From Rhyacophila brunnea (lineage: Eukaryota; Arthropoda; Insecta; Trichoptera; Rhyacophilidae): a DNA stretch of 64,000 nucleotides. The stretch lies in contig JAGYXB010000698.1 of NCBI GenBank assembly GCA_022495005.1, positions 248,001-312,000 of the forward strand. Direction: 5' to 3'. The notes below the pieces were generated by a model. That model had not been told where the DNA came from. It worked only from the letters and a program-made list of their open reading frames with translations, and did no database searches. Below, in pieces: positions 22,488 to 35,150 of this stretch. The first letter of the stretch is position 1, and each line of letters begins with the position of its first letter. Both the position numbers and the translations under genes were made by a program.

Positions 22488-23013
22488 CTATTGAATACCG
22501 GTATTCGTCAAAAAATAGAAGTATCTATCTATCAATAAATATAGATATAAAATCTCTTTAAAACATTAATATTTCATAGAAAAAATATCTAAATACGTAC
22601 ATATTATATGTAAACCTTTAAAAGTAGGTAAAGGTATGATGAGGTAGATATGTTGATGTTTACAAATACTTGGTAGTTGAATGATCGTCACTTTCTTCTT
22701 CGAAAGATCTTTCAATAAATTTATATTATGCAGTGATCTTAGATGTGTATATGCCCACTGATAATGCCACCTAATATTCTGTTAGTTTATTGTACGTTTT
22801 ACACTTACACATCGAATAGCAATGGAAGTAAACCAGACATCGCTTTACCCGACAAAAAAAATACAGTCCTGTTAAACCTTTTATGTCAGTTAATACATTT
22901 TGTTTCCACTTTCAATACCGAATATATCGGTATTGTCTGATTTTTATAACCGGTATTTTGGAATCAAAAAATACTGAGATACTGGTTTTGAAATACCGGT
23001 ATTGCAATCCCTA
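22488..23013. mobile_element. hAT-like MITE, CCGGTATT-rich family, copy 1
   Basis: The reverse complement of the right end reads TAGGGATTGCAATACCGGTA, and the left end carries a degraded CTATTGAATACCGGTATTCG. Several ATACCGGTATT and ATACCGATAT sub-repeats lie inside the right end. The same termini flank 61364-61961, where an 8-bp target duplication is visible. Here I see no clear duplication, so the left border is approximate. Confidence 0.6.
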
Positions 23014-23729
23014 AACACAACTAACAGTTGCTCTCCCAAATTGGCATCATCAATAAATAGATTAGTTTTGCACCTTCAAAAAACAAACAACTAATACTCC
23101 ACTACCATCACAAAGCAAACAGGTGTTTCTAATGTAAAAACAGCTACCTTCCAACAGTACATGAAAGGAACCAAACAATAACGCTTATTTAAAATTATGT
23201 TTTTAGGCGTATAATTCGTTTAAATACAAAAACACTCTCGAATTAACGTAAAAAAATAGTCTTTGCTATTTTCTCGTGATGAAAATTTATAAACAATAAA
23301 ACTCGAAATGGGCAATATAATACATTTGTAATTAGAGATGCCATAAAAGGCTCACCATTTAAATACCTAGCACTTAGCACTCTATCTTTTCGAAACAGGA
23401 CCATAAAACTGAAGGCCGTATTTTATGAACCGACAAATCTTTTTTTTATTCCTTATATTCGCTTTGATCTTCTCCCCTCTTCTTGACTTTTCCAATTATT
23501 TTGATACTTTATTGATCTTTTCTCCGTGTTTTTTTTCGCACATGGTTCTAGCAGAGTGAGTCTAGCTCTTTTGGAGAGGTACATTTTCCAGACGGTTAAC
23601 TTATTTTATTGTAAAATATGTATGTAGGTACTCGTCGATAAGAGCCTTTCAGATATTCATTACCAATATGTTTGATATGGTTACATATAAATTGTACGTA
23701 TTACATTACCGGAAAGAGACGCCTCATAA
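23014..23729. other. AT-rich intergenic stretch
   Basis: Nothing is supported beyond short A/T-rich words. Confidence 0.4.
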
Positions 23730-24370
23730 CAGTGATGGCGAACCTATGACACGCGTTCTACCAGTGGTACGCGGGATGATTTTGCATGGCACGCGAATGT
23801 TTTTAGCCGAATCCTCTACGTACCAGAGGCACCTAGCGGAAAAATATGAAGCTTGCAACTTGATACATTTTTTTTGATAATTTACAATAAATTGTATTCA
23901 AACCTCTACTCTGTGGAGGCCCATATCGGCCATGGTTCTGTGCGCACAAATTGAGGCCGAGAGTTGCTTCGATCAGATGGGGCATTCTCTCGCAAAAAGG
24001 ATTTCATTTGTATATTTTTATAAAAATCAATGTTTTTAAAAATCAATATAAAAAATATTAAAGCGATGAATTAATAAGTAATTTTACAATTGTAAGTTTA
24101 TCTTTGACTTAAATAAAATCTTTTTAATGTTTTCAGATACATATTTATTAATTAACTCATTTATTGCTAACACCGCAACTGGCGCGATCGGAGTCGATGG
24201 CCATTAGATATAATTAACGTGTTATTTAAATGTTGTAATTAAAAGGTAATTAAAGGGTTAGCAAGGATTATGTTATTACAGTTGAAATAGTAAATTATTA
24301 AAAAAAAATGTCTCAAATTGCAAGCTTCGTATTTTTCTGCTAGGTGATTCTGCTGGTATAAGAATCCCCC
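23730..24370. repeat. Foldback/hAT-end repeat locus, second copy of the 16-17 kb unit
   Basis: The locus starts with CAGTGATGGCGAACCTATGA, a hAT-type end shared with the MITE at 47850. It continues with ATGATTTTGCATGGCACGCG and ACCTAGCGGAAAAATATGAA. The latter block reappears inverted at about 24320-24350 (TTCGTATTTTTCTGCTAGGT). The part at 24005-24160 matches the 16090-16395 sequence. A small MITE is nested at about 24154-24290, and a CCTCTACTCTGTGGAGGCCC segment (23904-23925), seen also at 38807-38830, lies between the arms. Confidence 0.7.
24154..24290. mobile_element. Small MITE, copy 2, nested
   Basis: The sequence interrupts the repeat that elsewhere reads TATTTATTAATTAATACAGT (16376 onwards). 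ATTGCTAAC and GTTAGCAAG form its inverted ends and the interior matches the copy at 12352-12474. It therefore inserted after the host repeat. Confidence 0.7.
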
Positions 24371-24374
24371 TTAA

Positions 24375-24902
24375 GGGGGGACATGCTCAGCGTAGGTCAA
24401 AATGGAGCAATTTATCACACTTATCACACATCAAAGAAATAGCTTATAATTAGTATCTTTAGAATTATCTTCAAATGTGTTAATCTTGCCCATTTTTTGA
24501 ATAATAAAATACCTAATTCTTGTCAAATTTGGGATCACAGAGATTATCAATATAATTTTTTATCGTAAATATTTCACTATAATAATGTCAACATAAATTA
24601 TACTAATGGTTTTATAAATGCGTTTAAAAATTAATAAACGTAAAAAATCTTAACACTACTGCACATGCATGTACTGAAATATGACTACATTCTAAAACAC
24701 TAGAGCGAGAGGTTTAAAAGAATACTATTTTATGTAATAAAAATACATTATGCAGTCATCAAATGTGTAAAATAAATATAATGGATAATAAGGCTTCAAA
24801 ATTATATAAATAGATTATCTATAACGTTTAAGGAATGTCCAGAATCATGCATTGAAAATACAATAAAAGTTCCATTTTGACCTACGCTGAGCACGTCCGC
24901 CC
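24375..24902. mobile_element. MITE with TTAA target duplication (piggyBac-like)
   Basis: TTAA lies on both sides (24371-24374 and 24903-24906). The inverted ends read GGGGGGACATGCTCAGCGTA on the left and GGGCGGACGTGCTCAGCGTA on the right and continue with GGTCAAAATGGA, giving about 33 bp with few mismatches. The element is 528 bp with no transposase. The TTAA target is the hallmark of piggyBac-type transposition. The related host repeat at 16471-16485 has the same CCCCC plus a single TTAA, that is, an unoccupied site. Confidence 0.9.
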
Positions 24903-24906
24903 TTAA

Positions 24907-26423
24907 GCGACATATCTAAAGAAAATTATTTATGGATGTAATTTATATAAAAAAATACAACTGATATCTTAATAAAATATTAATTGAAAAACATAAATTA
25001 ATATACCTACTTAATATAGTATGTACGTGTTTAATTAGCTTTAGTAATTGTACTCCATGTATGGAAATATTATAATATACGTTTATTGTAAACCATATTT
25101 GTCTGAAATAGAGTATTCCAATCAACGAGTAATAAATAGACTTTTAATTATTTGATTCGTTTATGATATTAAAAACAAGATAGCATCAAAATTTTACGGT
25201 CAATAATTATTATTTCAGGCACGTAACTTACTCGCTGAGATAAATGCGTATTCAATAAATCGTTCACAAATATATATAGAAAATGTGTGGTATTTTCCAT
25301 TAGCAATATTGAAGCCATTCAATACATCAACATAAATGAGAAACGATAAAACACCTTACTAAGAATTTTCTTATCAAGTAGAAAAAGACCTTACCGTAGG
25401 ACTTCTGGGAAACCGTAGGAAATATTCAATGGTATCTATAAATTTAATAAGGAAATAAGTAAAAATGTAATTTTACAGCAGTTGTTTGATATTTATTACA
25501 TTACCAATTGATTGATTCCTATTTAACTCTGAATTAAGGTCATAATAATATACATATACATGAGTGCCACTGTATTATTTAAACTAGTTTGAATTTTCTA
25601 TAAATTTTATATTTTAATTTTGATTAATATTATGTACTTATTTAATATTTTAATATACAATAGTTATATATCGTCTCTGTTCTGACAGAACACACTAACT
25701 GCAGACTACTAGTTTTGAGTAATTTGACTATGAAGTTGTTAAAATGTTTGAAATGGTCTATCATGTGAGTTTATTAAGTAATCGTAAAAAGGATGACTTT
25801 AAAATAAAGACTGTTTATTTATTAAGAAGGTTTCCAGACGGTAAAGTTTGAAATAAGGAACATTTCGGTATAACTAACTCAATATGTCATTTTTTCAAAT
25901 TAGTGTCTTCTGCCAGAACAGTGACGATATGATAATAATTTTTGTAAACGTGGTTACATGTAAATTGTACGTAAGTATTATATTTGGCCATAGTACACTT
26001 CATTGTAAACTGTCTTACTGGAAAAAAGGTGGCCGTTAACGCTCCAGTTTGAGAAATCACCGAAATTATCACTCAATCTAGTAGAAAATTTGAATTTTGG
26101 GTCCCGGTTCATGAATTATTAAAAAAAATTGAATTCACTTTCTCTGTATACACATATTTAAAATTTAGTAGTTTTTCGCCTGCAGCACTGACAGTTTTTA
26201 CATGTCATAAGTTTAAAGACTGTTATTCTATAATAAACTGTCTGAGCCAGGTAGGTATATAAAGAAAGAATCTTAACCACTTATTTGTACGTAATATACA
26301 CACAATTAGATAAATGAGTAAAGTTAATATTTTCTGAAAATTATTGAGCGCTTCTTTTCATTTCGAGTGCTGTATTATATTAGTTGTAGTGTACCTCGCA
26401 TTTGCAGATACAAATTAAACATC
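24907..26423. other. AT-rich intergenic stretch with an isolated hAT-like end
   Basis: No genes are seen. CATTTCGAGTGCTG at about 26359-26372 resembles the end of the MITE at 45094-45343, but no partner is visible. Confidence 0.4.
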
Positions 26424-26733
26424 AGTGTGTCTATTTTATACTTATCGACCGCTAAAGTGATAAAGTGATAAATATTGTCAAACTTAGAGTAGGTTTGTAT
26501 CAAAGTATTAGCAGTTATTTTAACAATTATAATAAGATGTGTATAATTGTTGCAATAAGTGCTATATTTTAACAACAGCAAGAGAGGTGCTGTTAAAATA
26601 TAGCACTTATTGTAACAATTACAAACATTTTATTGTAATTGTTACAATAACTGCTAATACTTTGATACAAACCTACCCTAAGCTTGATAGTATTTATCAC
26701 TTTAGCGGTCAATAAGTATAGAATAGACCCACA
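26424..26733. repeat. Long inverted repeat, arms about 150 bp
   Basis: The arms at about 26424-26579 and 26588-26733 are reverse complements with small indels. GCTAAAGTGATAAA and GGTTTGTATCAAAGTATTAG on the left face CTAATACTTTGATACAAACC and TTTATCACTTTAGC on the right. The spacer is only about 8 bp (AAGAGAGG), so the whole is close to a palindrome. The inner motif with TAAAATATAGCACTT also occurs at 30062-30080. Confidence 0.92.
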
Positions 26734-27557
26734 GCACCTACTTAAAAAATCATAGTTTTGTATGTAATATCTTAGATTGGATTTAGTAATTGGCTGGTTC
26801 CTGGAACCAGTCAACCCTTCCTCTGAATTATGTAAGATTTATATAAATTAAAACACACATTATTTACAAACAAACATTCGTGTTATATTACAACCTTAAA
26901 AGCACGGTTTATTGAAAGTACTAAATGTCAATGTTAACATGTCCTTATATCGCCGTATTTCATAAGAAGTAATAACGTTATATTGTAGTGCTTGTAAAAA
27001 TCGCCATACTTAACGTCAAATAAAAGTCGGCGAACTAAACATGGCTCCACCTTTTCGCTTTCGAGTATTATCAGTTTATCGCGCCATCATTTAGGCTGAA
27101 AACTATTAAACACAAATAAAGTTCCGCGCTGTGAAAAAACTTGGCGATTTTTCCGGGACTTTCCGCAAATCTTCTTATGGCGCGCGCTTTTGACAGGGGT
27201 TCGTAAATCGCGTTTCAAATGAACCCCTTTTATTATGCTTCATAAATTTTGGCCGCATTGGTTGTTCTGGTTATCATAAAGTTCAAGGTAAAATATTTAC
27301 ACAGCAATATCGGAAATTGAAAAACTTGACTTGCGCGCTAAATCGTTTCCTTTTATTACACAGCGCAGTAATTTTTACTTTGTATTAATAAATTAAAAAA
27401 AAAAAACTGAAAATAAAGCAAATTTTAAACTGTGTTGTCGGTAATTACCTTAGTAAGAAATAGTTTCATGTAAAGATGTTTCCTTTTTATAATATTATAA
27501 GCATTCAACATATGAATAGGTAAAGTAATTGATACGCAGAATACCTATACTATATAA
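26734..27557. other. Intergenic stretch with a GC-richer island at about 27020-27290
   Basis: The island holds CpG-rich segments (TTCCGCGCTG, ATGGCGCGCGC, AATCGCGTTTC) and a perfect GGGACTTTCC at 27155-27164, which fits the Rel/NF-kappaB-type GGGRNNYYCC consensus. No coding region is visible. It may be regulatory DNA. Confidence 0.4.
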
Positions 27558-27900
27558 CAGGGTTGGCAAACCTTTTTACGTAGGCCTGCCAAAATTTCCC
27601 AAATATTATTTTACGACTGTCTGATGTGCCGAGAACTTTTTCATGCGTTGCATATCGGCGTGCAATCATAGTTTTTCGATGCATATTGTGTTTTTATTGC
27701 AATGAATTAGTACCTTACGTATTTCTTCAATGGCATACCATTGTAATATTTCTAAGTAGAAAAAAATACAAGATGGCAGCGCCACTTGTCAAAATTATTT
27801 TCGATGCTCTCAATATTACTATTGAGCTTACCATAATACTATTTTTATATCATACGCAAAGCAATATAGGGTAGCAATATTCATGGCTAAAGAACGCGTC
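27558..27900. mobile_element. hAT-like MITE fragment (left end)
   Basis: CAGGGTTGGCAAACCTTTTT, then GCCAAAATTTCCCAAATATT, matches the reverse complement of the right end of the MITE at 47850-48340. A matching far end was not found, so the right border is arbitrary and the copy is probably truncated. Confidence 0.6.
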
Positions 27901-29149
27901 GATTTGAATGATAGTAATATAGATATCTATTTCGATAAAGCAGGTGTATTATACGCATTTTTATTTAGTATTGTGTCAAAATAGTTTTTTTAATTTATAA
28001 AAATAACAGAAAACAATACATTGAATGGGTTAAGAAGTGTGTGAGCGAAATCCATATTCGTAATATGGTTACCATATTGGTTATCCAATTTAATGGGAAA
28101 CTAAGGGAATTAAGTGGGAACGTAACGTGAGTGTTCTATTTAGCCGATCGCGCAACAAAGACGTGAACTCTTTCGCAGCTTATTGTATGTGTATACATTT
28201 AACAGACACAGGGAGAGAGCGAGAGAGAGAGAGAAAGGGAAAGTGTATATTTGCAGGGCGATAGTGTGTAGGTTATGTTACAGACAAATAATAATTCAAA
28301 ACGAATGTATAATTTAATTGACAGCCAAACAAATTTTACGGACAATTTTTAATGAGCAAATAATATTTTATACGATATATTGTATTATATGTATTTAGTT
28401 CGATACATGGCATTCTCAAGAAACATATTTAAATACATATAAAACATTGTCTTTTATATGGTGCAGACAGACTTACTACTTGATATTATTATTTTTAATT
28501 TATAAATCATTACCCTAATGTCTTGAATTTCGAAAAGTTTTAAAAAATACTTATGAATACATAATTTAAAAACTAAGATAAAACAAAGATTGAATACACA
28601 AAATGCAAGCTATTAATCATAACAAACTGAAAATATTTTAAACTTAGATATAAGTAGTTGGTATTTTTCAGACTAATCTGTTATATTTGCATATTGGTGC
28701 ATAGATTTAATATGGCCGTAATTAGCCGAGAATTAATGTTTTCATTTTAAACAAAGTTGTTTTCAGAAATTACAAATTAAGTCTAACTTACGAGTATTAA
28801 GGCTTTAACTAAACTCATTTTCTAAGATGGTCGTGATGTCGTATTTTCGATATTACGAAAGTTCTTGATAACGAATGATGCATGAACACACATAGCTTTG
28901 AAGTTTAATAAATACAAAATAATATTACGTAAATACCTATTTATCTTTATTAAAATTTTCAAGATAACTTTATTTGCATGATTTAAATAAAGAAACAAAA
29001 AGAAAAAAAATGTATTTTAAGGTTGGATTTCAAAATAAAAAAATAATGATACGTTAAAACAAAAAACTAAAATAACTTACCTATTTTTTTTTTAACATTT
29101 TCGATACTAAAAAGATAATATTGGCCTCTACATAGCGGAAATTGTATTA
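27901..29149. other. AT-rich stretch with a GA-rich microsatellite
   Basis: A GAGAGAGCGAGAGAGAGAG-type run lies at about 28210-28240. Nothing else is supported. Confidence 0.5.
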
Positions 29150-29262
29150 ATAGATTTTTGTGCTTACGAGAAATGAATGTTAGCCACTTGCTCAACTAAT
29201 TAGGTATATACTACGAGTCGAAACACACATTGAAAAACAATTTGTGATTTTTTCTATATCCA
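29150..29262 (-). repeat. SINE family C, body fragment
   Basis: TTACGAGAAATGAATGTTAG, CCACTTGCTCAACTAATTAG and ACACACATTGAAAAACAA follow in the order seen, inverted, in the copy at 38700-38790. The tRNA-like head is absent. Confidence 0.65.
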
Positions 29263-29927
29263 GGTATAATAAATATTTAGATATAGGTACTTAATAAATA
29301 TTTTCAATTCAAACACAAATAAAGTCACTCATATTGAAAACCAACTCATACCAACCAACTGTATAATATTTTTCTATTCACCACATAGTTTAATTGCGAA
29401 ATTCAGCTCAACTCGAACCAAACTGCTGATATTTTTATTGATAATGGTTTAAAAAGTCAGTAAATTAAACCAATCGATGTTCATTTTGATCTTCTAGTGA
29501 ACATAAATATATTCAGTTTGTAAGCGTTTAAGTTATTTTGTGTTCACTACGAACCGCTAAGATCTTGCAATCAATCACGTCACATTGAAGGAAAATTGTA
29601 ACAAAAAAAGATACAAATATTCTCCACTTCAGATTTTATCCGCTCCGGATATTGAGAAAATATTTTCATTTTTAACTGCTAAAGGCTGAACGCGTGTAAC
29701 TCACCACGATGCGTGAAAAGAAATTTAATGCCAGATTTACAGATAATGAGCATTGAAAAGTTATTCAACTGATATGACAAAATAAACCTCTACTTTAAAA
29801 GAATATTTTCAAATAATCAGTGCAATTTGGACACAATGGTATATATGTATAAAAATCAATCTAATATTATAATGATACGTAGCACCGTTATAATGCATAA
29901 TTTGGAAACACCTCAGGGGATCTATTA

Positions 29928-30184
29928 TATACACAAGGCGGCAATCGACGGTGGCTTATCATATTTATATAGAGGTATTAAAATTGTTACAGTAATAAGT
30001 TAACCGTCTAAACTGTCAAAACTGTCTCGCTCTCTAAATTAACACATCAAAGAGAGGGGCTATTAAAACATAGCACTTTTGACAGTTTAGAGTGGACGGT
30101 TAACTTATTGTAAAAAATTAACCACCTCAATACATAAATATGATAAACTACTGTCGATGACTGCTGATAGCCGCCTTGTGTATA
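29928..30184. repeat. Foldback element with TATACACAAGGCGGC ends
   Basis: The outer ends TATACACAAGGCGGC (29928) and GCCGCCTTGTGTATA (to 30184) are perfect inverted repeats. They continue inwards through TTATCATATTTATATAGAGG facing CCTCAATACATAAATATGATAA, and AAGTTAACCGTC facing GACGGTTAACTT. The spacer is about 45 bp and holds a short AGAGAG stretch. No target duplication is clear. There is no coding region. Confidence 0.88.
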
Positions 30185-31051
30185 GATTAGCTTCGCAGAC
30201 ACCCATATTAGAATAATAATACTATCGAGTGAAGATACTTGATGAAATTTGATTTTAACTTGTAATTGATTTTTAAATATTATTAATTTATTCCAATAAT
30301 GAAATATTATTTTTTTATATTCATTGAGAAAATAATATACTTTTAGTTTATTGGCGATATTTAAAACATTTATATGTAAAATAAACGTTAAAGGATAATC
30401 CTTTATCTGGGTCTGAATAATACAGTCGGATCAGATCAGTGTTATTTTTTTTATTTAAGTGTGCTTTAAGCCAACGCGATCCAAAAGCGAATATTTTTAT
30501 AAAAAAAATACGTTAAGATACTTACAAACTATGGATAAAATATTGAAGTGCCTATAATATTACATAGTAAGTAGGTTTGATAAAAAACAAGAATAGTCAC
30601 AAATGTATTTTTCATAGAATATATTCGAATCATCTCTTCTAAAGATTGTTTCAATTGAATGATGATTTGAATTTTGTCATTATTTTTTTTTTGAATTTAT
30701 CTTCTGTCAACCATATATAAAAAAAAAATGATTTATGGTTTTAACTCTAGTTCAAATAATTTAGTAAACACCTAGATACTTCTAAAATATGAGACATATT
30801 TTCGATTATTGATTTAACATTAAATTATGATTGAAAATAGAATATAATACCTTTACCTAAATTTATAAAATATCATATCATAATTTATTGTGTACCTGCG
30901 TAACTACATTACATTTAACTATAATAAATGTTTTGTACAAGACCTGAATAAAAACTATCCATAAGCGCGAGTGAGAAAGCATTCGATACGTGTATAATAT
31001 CCACAACATGCGTTAGAGTAAGATATAGGATTTATATGAATAATCGACTTA

Positions 31052-31970
31052 GGGTCGTATGCATGAGATTCCCAAATGCTTTATGGGCTAAATATTGCTC
31101 ATTTGTATGCATGAGTGCAAATGTAATCCACTGTTTAGCGACGTCACGATGTGACGTCATAATGTGTCATTGCGTCCATATAATGGCAAACTTATAAAAT
31201 TTCATTCACCAATCATTAATTTAAAATTTTGAAATTGTAAATGTGTCTGAATATGAACTGTACCATATAAATTTAATAATTATAAATGAATAATTATAAT
31301 GAACTTTAAATAATTTATCAGTTATTTTATCACATTTATTTTATAATTCTACTCTACTGTACGAAAGGATAGAGTATTCTCAGTAAATATTTCCATTTGG
31401 TGGCAATACATACAGTTATATTATGACTAATTTCACTTCAATCACTTCTATTATGAGATGTCAAAACGGAATAAGAATTAAATGACAGAAATGAAAATGG
31501 ATTTAGATAATAATTTATGTAATGATCTCTGTATAATATTATCATTTATTATACCAATCATCGTATGACGCTATTGATATTATCAGTGTCTTTGAGAGTT
31601 TTACCTTGTTAATTACAGTTGTATTACAATTAACTAGTACTGCGTTTTTGATGTAAGCGAAATACGAGACCATTGTATCAGCTACCTACTGTCTCGATTA
31701 TTGACTATGCATCAAAATTATACGTATTTTGTAAACAACACGACTAGGAACTGTTTTTAAAAAAAAATCTACAAAATTAACGAGGGAACAAACAAACGTT
31801 TGTTGTAATGAATGCATTATTAAAATGACATTTGAAAGTGACAGATGAAGCAGCCATTTTGAATGACGTGTGACGCCAGATTGCTACTTCACAAACAGTG
31901 CTATACGCTATATGGTGGAAAATTGATTAAATAGCTTATAAAGAATTTGGGAATCTCATACATACGGCCC
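31052..31970. mobile_element. PIF/Harbinger-like non-autonomous element, long copy
   Basis: The element is 919 bp with inverted ends GGGTCGTATGCATGAGATTC and, from the right, GGGCCGTATGTATGAGATTC, extending about 30 bp through CCCAAA. The flanks are TTA and TTT. It is the same family as 51354-52051. Relative to that copy it has about 250 bp more in the middle (about 31488-31740). No transposase is seen. The GGGCC-type ends and 3-bp target point to PIF/Harbinger; this is an inference. Confidence 0.88.
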
Positions 31971-34900
31971 TTTATGTAGCTAGAAGTGAAGCCGGTAAAT
32001 ATTGGTTTGACTTATATATTTAGAGTAAAACCGGGAGTAGACTAGACGTGTTTCTGAATTAATATATAATTTTTTATACGAAATATAAAGTTACTAGTTA
32101 ATATTATTTTCAGTTAATTTAGTAGATAAAATGTTTAACTGTATTCTGTTTAAATTTGGTAGCCGTATTGAGAAGCAATATGGTATAACGTTTTATAGGT
32201 AAATTAATAATAATACAATTTGAGGTTCTACTGTGCGCACGTACAGATAATAAATAGAATTCCGATAGGCTATTTTCAATACACTACATTTTAATGCAGG
32301 GTTTTGAATGTGTGAGTATCCTACGAAAATGAAACACGCATATGCACGTGCAATAGTGTGTGTAATACACCAATATTAAATGAGCGTAGATGCATAAACC
32401 GAGAGCAGTTGTCAGTATTCGACGTATGACTTATTCTTGACACGTGATAAGTTTATTCCGGATTATTCCTTACTCGAGATCGGTTACCTGCTACTCCTTA
32501 CCCGTTAGGTATTTCAGTTCCCATTATTTCTGAGTTCTCTGACTGTGCGTCATACACAAAAAACGGCATCATAATATAGCGGGACAATACCCCTCTCCGA
32601 ATTATTGTTTTTGGTTTCGTCTATGTTGTAACGATTCAAATTTTAATTATACTAAATTATTATTATTATTTAAATATTTAAAAAAGATATGTGCATTCAA
32701 AATGTTTGGATTTGAACACAATTGAGCTAAGTATATTATAAACGATTTTTACAGCACTTAATCTGTTTGAATATATGAGTTTATTAATTCATTTTAGGTA
32801 CGTTGGCACATTGAATCACCTTACAATCACCTTAATCACTTATCAAGATGACATCTTGGTAAGTTTATTTTATAAAGTTAATCTTTGTACTTAGTTCTTT
32901 TTCCAACTTTACTTTCATGTATTTTTATCTTCAACGTCTTTGATTACACGAATGATTTATATTATAATTACTTTAATATAATGATCGCTGCAAAAATTTG
33001 TTTGCTCACGGCAGAAATTACATGATAATTCATATTAAAAACAATTTTCTATTATGAAACAGGTAATTTTACCAGTTTCAACGGTTTTTGCTTTATTTAC
33101 TCAATTTATTGGGACAAAGTTTGCGGGTAGTTTTAATTAGGGTAACATATGCGGACCTAGATAATTTATGTAAGGAAAGTTATCACTTTAGTAGTTAATT
33201 TGGGTTCTTGAATTCAATTTTGTTTAGCTATAGCTTTGGAACAGTTTTTTAGACATTTATAGGTAGTTTTCATTTGCCAATAATTAATTTAAATTCATAG
33301 CAGTTTCCATTGGTAAACAATGATAATATTTAAATAATTATGAATTATTTAGAAAATATAAACTTTGTAAGGCGATAGCATATAATATATTCGGGATGGT
33401 TTGAGCCTCCATAGAGGTCGTGTTAACAGACTTTGTTACGAGAAATAGATGTTAACCATTTGATAAATCTACACCAACACGTTTCCGTCATGCCATCGCG
33501 GGTACAATACACAATCAATTACTACAAAATAACCATATTATATTCAGACAAAAAATGATAAAGTTAAAATATAATTCTTTACTTAGTTAACCGGTCGATA
33601 CAATTAGGTTCTCATAATAAATTAAATTGGGTTTATAATGCGTTTTCAAAACTATAATAATATGGATGAAAATTTTAAATTACTAACCACATCATGGTCG
33701 ATTAAATTATATGATGTATGCTTAGCGCATTCTCTGGGTAACTAAAGTACATGTTTTATAACTATGCACTTTTTTGCAATTTTTACTATCGTGATACGCC
33801 TCTTTTCCTGATTACCTCGCATAAAATTAGATCAAATTATATTCACTTGTATCAAATATTTTTAGAATATATTACATTATCATTTTCATCCCAGAGCCGG
33901 AGTACAAAGTTATGAAACTTATACTCTACTAACACAAGAAATATGAAAACATTCCGTTGAGAGTATTAGGACAAATGTATTATATTATATTATGCTTAAT
34001 GTTAGATAATTAATTGACATATAAAAATAAAGAGCAATCAAATGTTCAAAATTTGTTCAGGTACTTAGATATAATGTGAATATGCTGAAAGATGGAAGGA
34101 GGGCGCTAAAACCGATTTCTATGGAATTAGTATAAATTCTCTAAAAATATAATAACTTAATTTATTGTGTAAGCATATTATGAGAACAATGTAAACTATT
34201 GCACAGCATTTTTAGACATTTGATTGTATACAAGAGTGCACAGGTCAAAGACGTAATTGCTTTTTTTAGTATATAGTGTTTTTATTATTATTTTCTTTTC
34301 TTTCAAGTCATATTGCGTTTAAGTTAAGCATAGAAGTAGCAAGACGGAGAAAAACTGAACGTATTACATTTTTATGCTCGGGGAAAACACAATATGGGTT
34401 GACTTTATTTGCCACCGTGTGTTGAAATGGAAAACTTTTACAATATGAAAATTTTGTTCTGGGGTTGTTTCCGTGAATCACTTTGCGAAGGAAAAATAGC
34501 TCTTAAAGTAACGGTGAACCTAACCAAATGCTTATTTAAGCAACAATAGTTTCATTAATATGAAATACATCATTTAAAAAAAAAACCAAAAACGTTGTAT
34601 ACATTATTGGAATCAGATATCTTTGTTATCAGGAATTATTTGTAATAAAGGTATCTTAATTTATTAAGGGTATTCGCCTGAAAGATAAAACGATGTGTGT
34701 TCAAATTCTTCGGTCCAAAAATATTATCTAAGCATTTCAGCAGGTAGGTTAGATGGATAGAGAGTTAGTTCGACCTATATTGTAAGATTTTTCAAAATTG
34801 TGTATTTTTAATTTAAAAAAAAATATGCTAAATTTTCATATAATATTATGATGTACATTCAGTTTTAAATAAAAATAATTTAATTCAACTTTTAAAATTT

Positions 34901-34984
34901 TATAAAATGCATTTGTTTTCATTTGACTTTTTACGATCCTTTGCGGATCTAGGCCGCCTTAGGAAGAGGTTTTGTAACAGATTT
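31971..34984. other. Intergenic stretch; isolated repeat pieces
   Basis: The stretch contains a degenerate family C body at about 33398-33485 on the minus strand and a B-box-like GTGTTCAAATTCTTCGG at about 34698-34714. A weak candidate small exon at 32798-32858 is listed separately. No protein-coding gene is evident. Confidence 0.4.
32798..32858 (+). other. Weak candidate exon with start codon
   Basis: ATTTTAG precedes and GTAAGT follows a 61-bp segment that contains ATG at 32848 (MTSx, 11 nt before the donor). Such a structure could be a first coding or 5' untranslated exon of a gene reaching beyond this window. It may equally be chance; the acceptor lacks a strong polypyrimidine tract. Confidence 0.15.
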
Positions 34985-35150
34985 TTTTAAAAGATAAATG
35001 GATGATAGTAACTAGCTCAACATGTCCATGCTATGGGGTCCAAACACACATTGAAAAGCGACATGTGAATTTTGGCTAACCTGAGATTCGAACCCGAGAT
35101 CGTTAAATTATCAAGCAGATCCGTTACCACTCGGCCATCATGGGCGCGAG
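34985..35150 (-). repeat. SINE family C with tRNA-like head
   Basis: On the minus strand the head reads GATGGCCGAGTGGTAACGG (A box) and, 5' to 3' later, CTCGGGTTCGAATCTCAGG (B box); head about 35076-35150. The body continues to lower coordinates with AAAATTCACATGTCGC and CAATGTGTGTTTGGACC. The D arm and T arm resemble Ser/Leu-type tRNAs, but the repeat body attached downstream marks it as a SINE. Confidence 0.82.

Noticed and set aside
22308..22538. 76-codon plus-strand frame
   Set aside because: Antisense of the RTE-like LINE 3' end and the start of a MITE.
26375..26814. Two similar minus-strand frames of about 70 codons
   Set aside because: They mirror each other because they lie on the two arms of one inverted repeat.
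28210..28240. Regulatory GAGA-factor cluster
   Set aside because: A simple GA-rich microsatellite without other promoter signs; function cannot be argued.
35076..35150. tRNA-Ser/Leu gene on the minus strand
   Set aside because: The boxes are strong, but the arms are imperfect and the family C body is attached, so it is a SINE.
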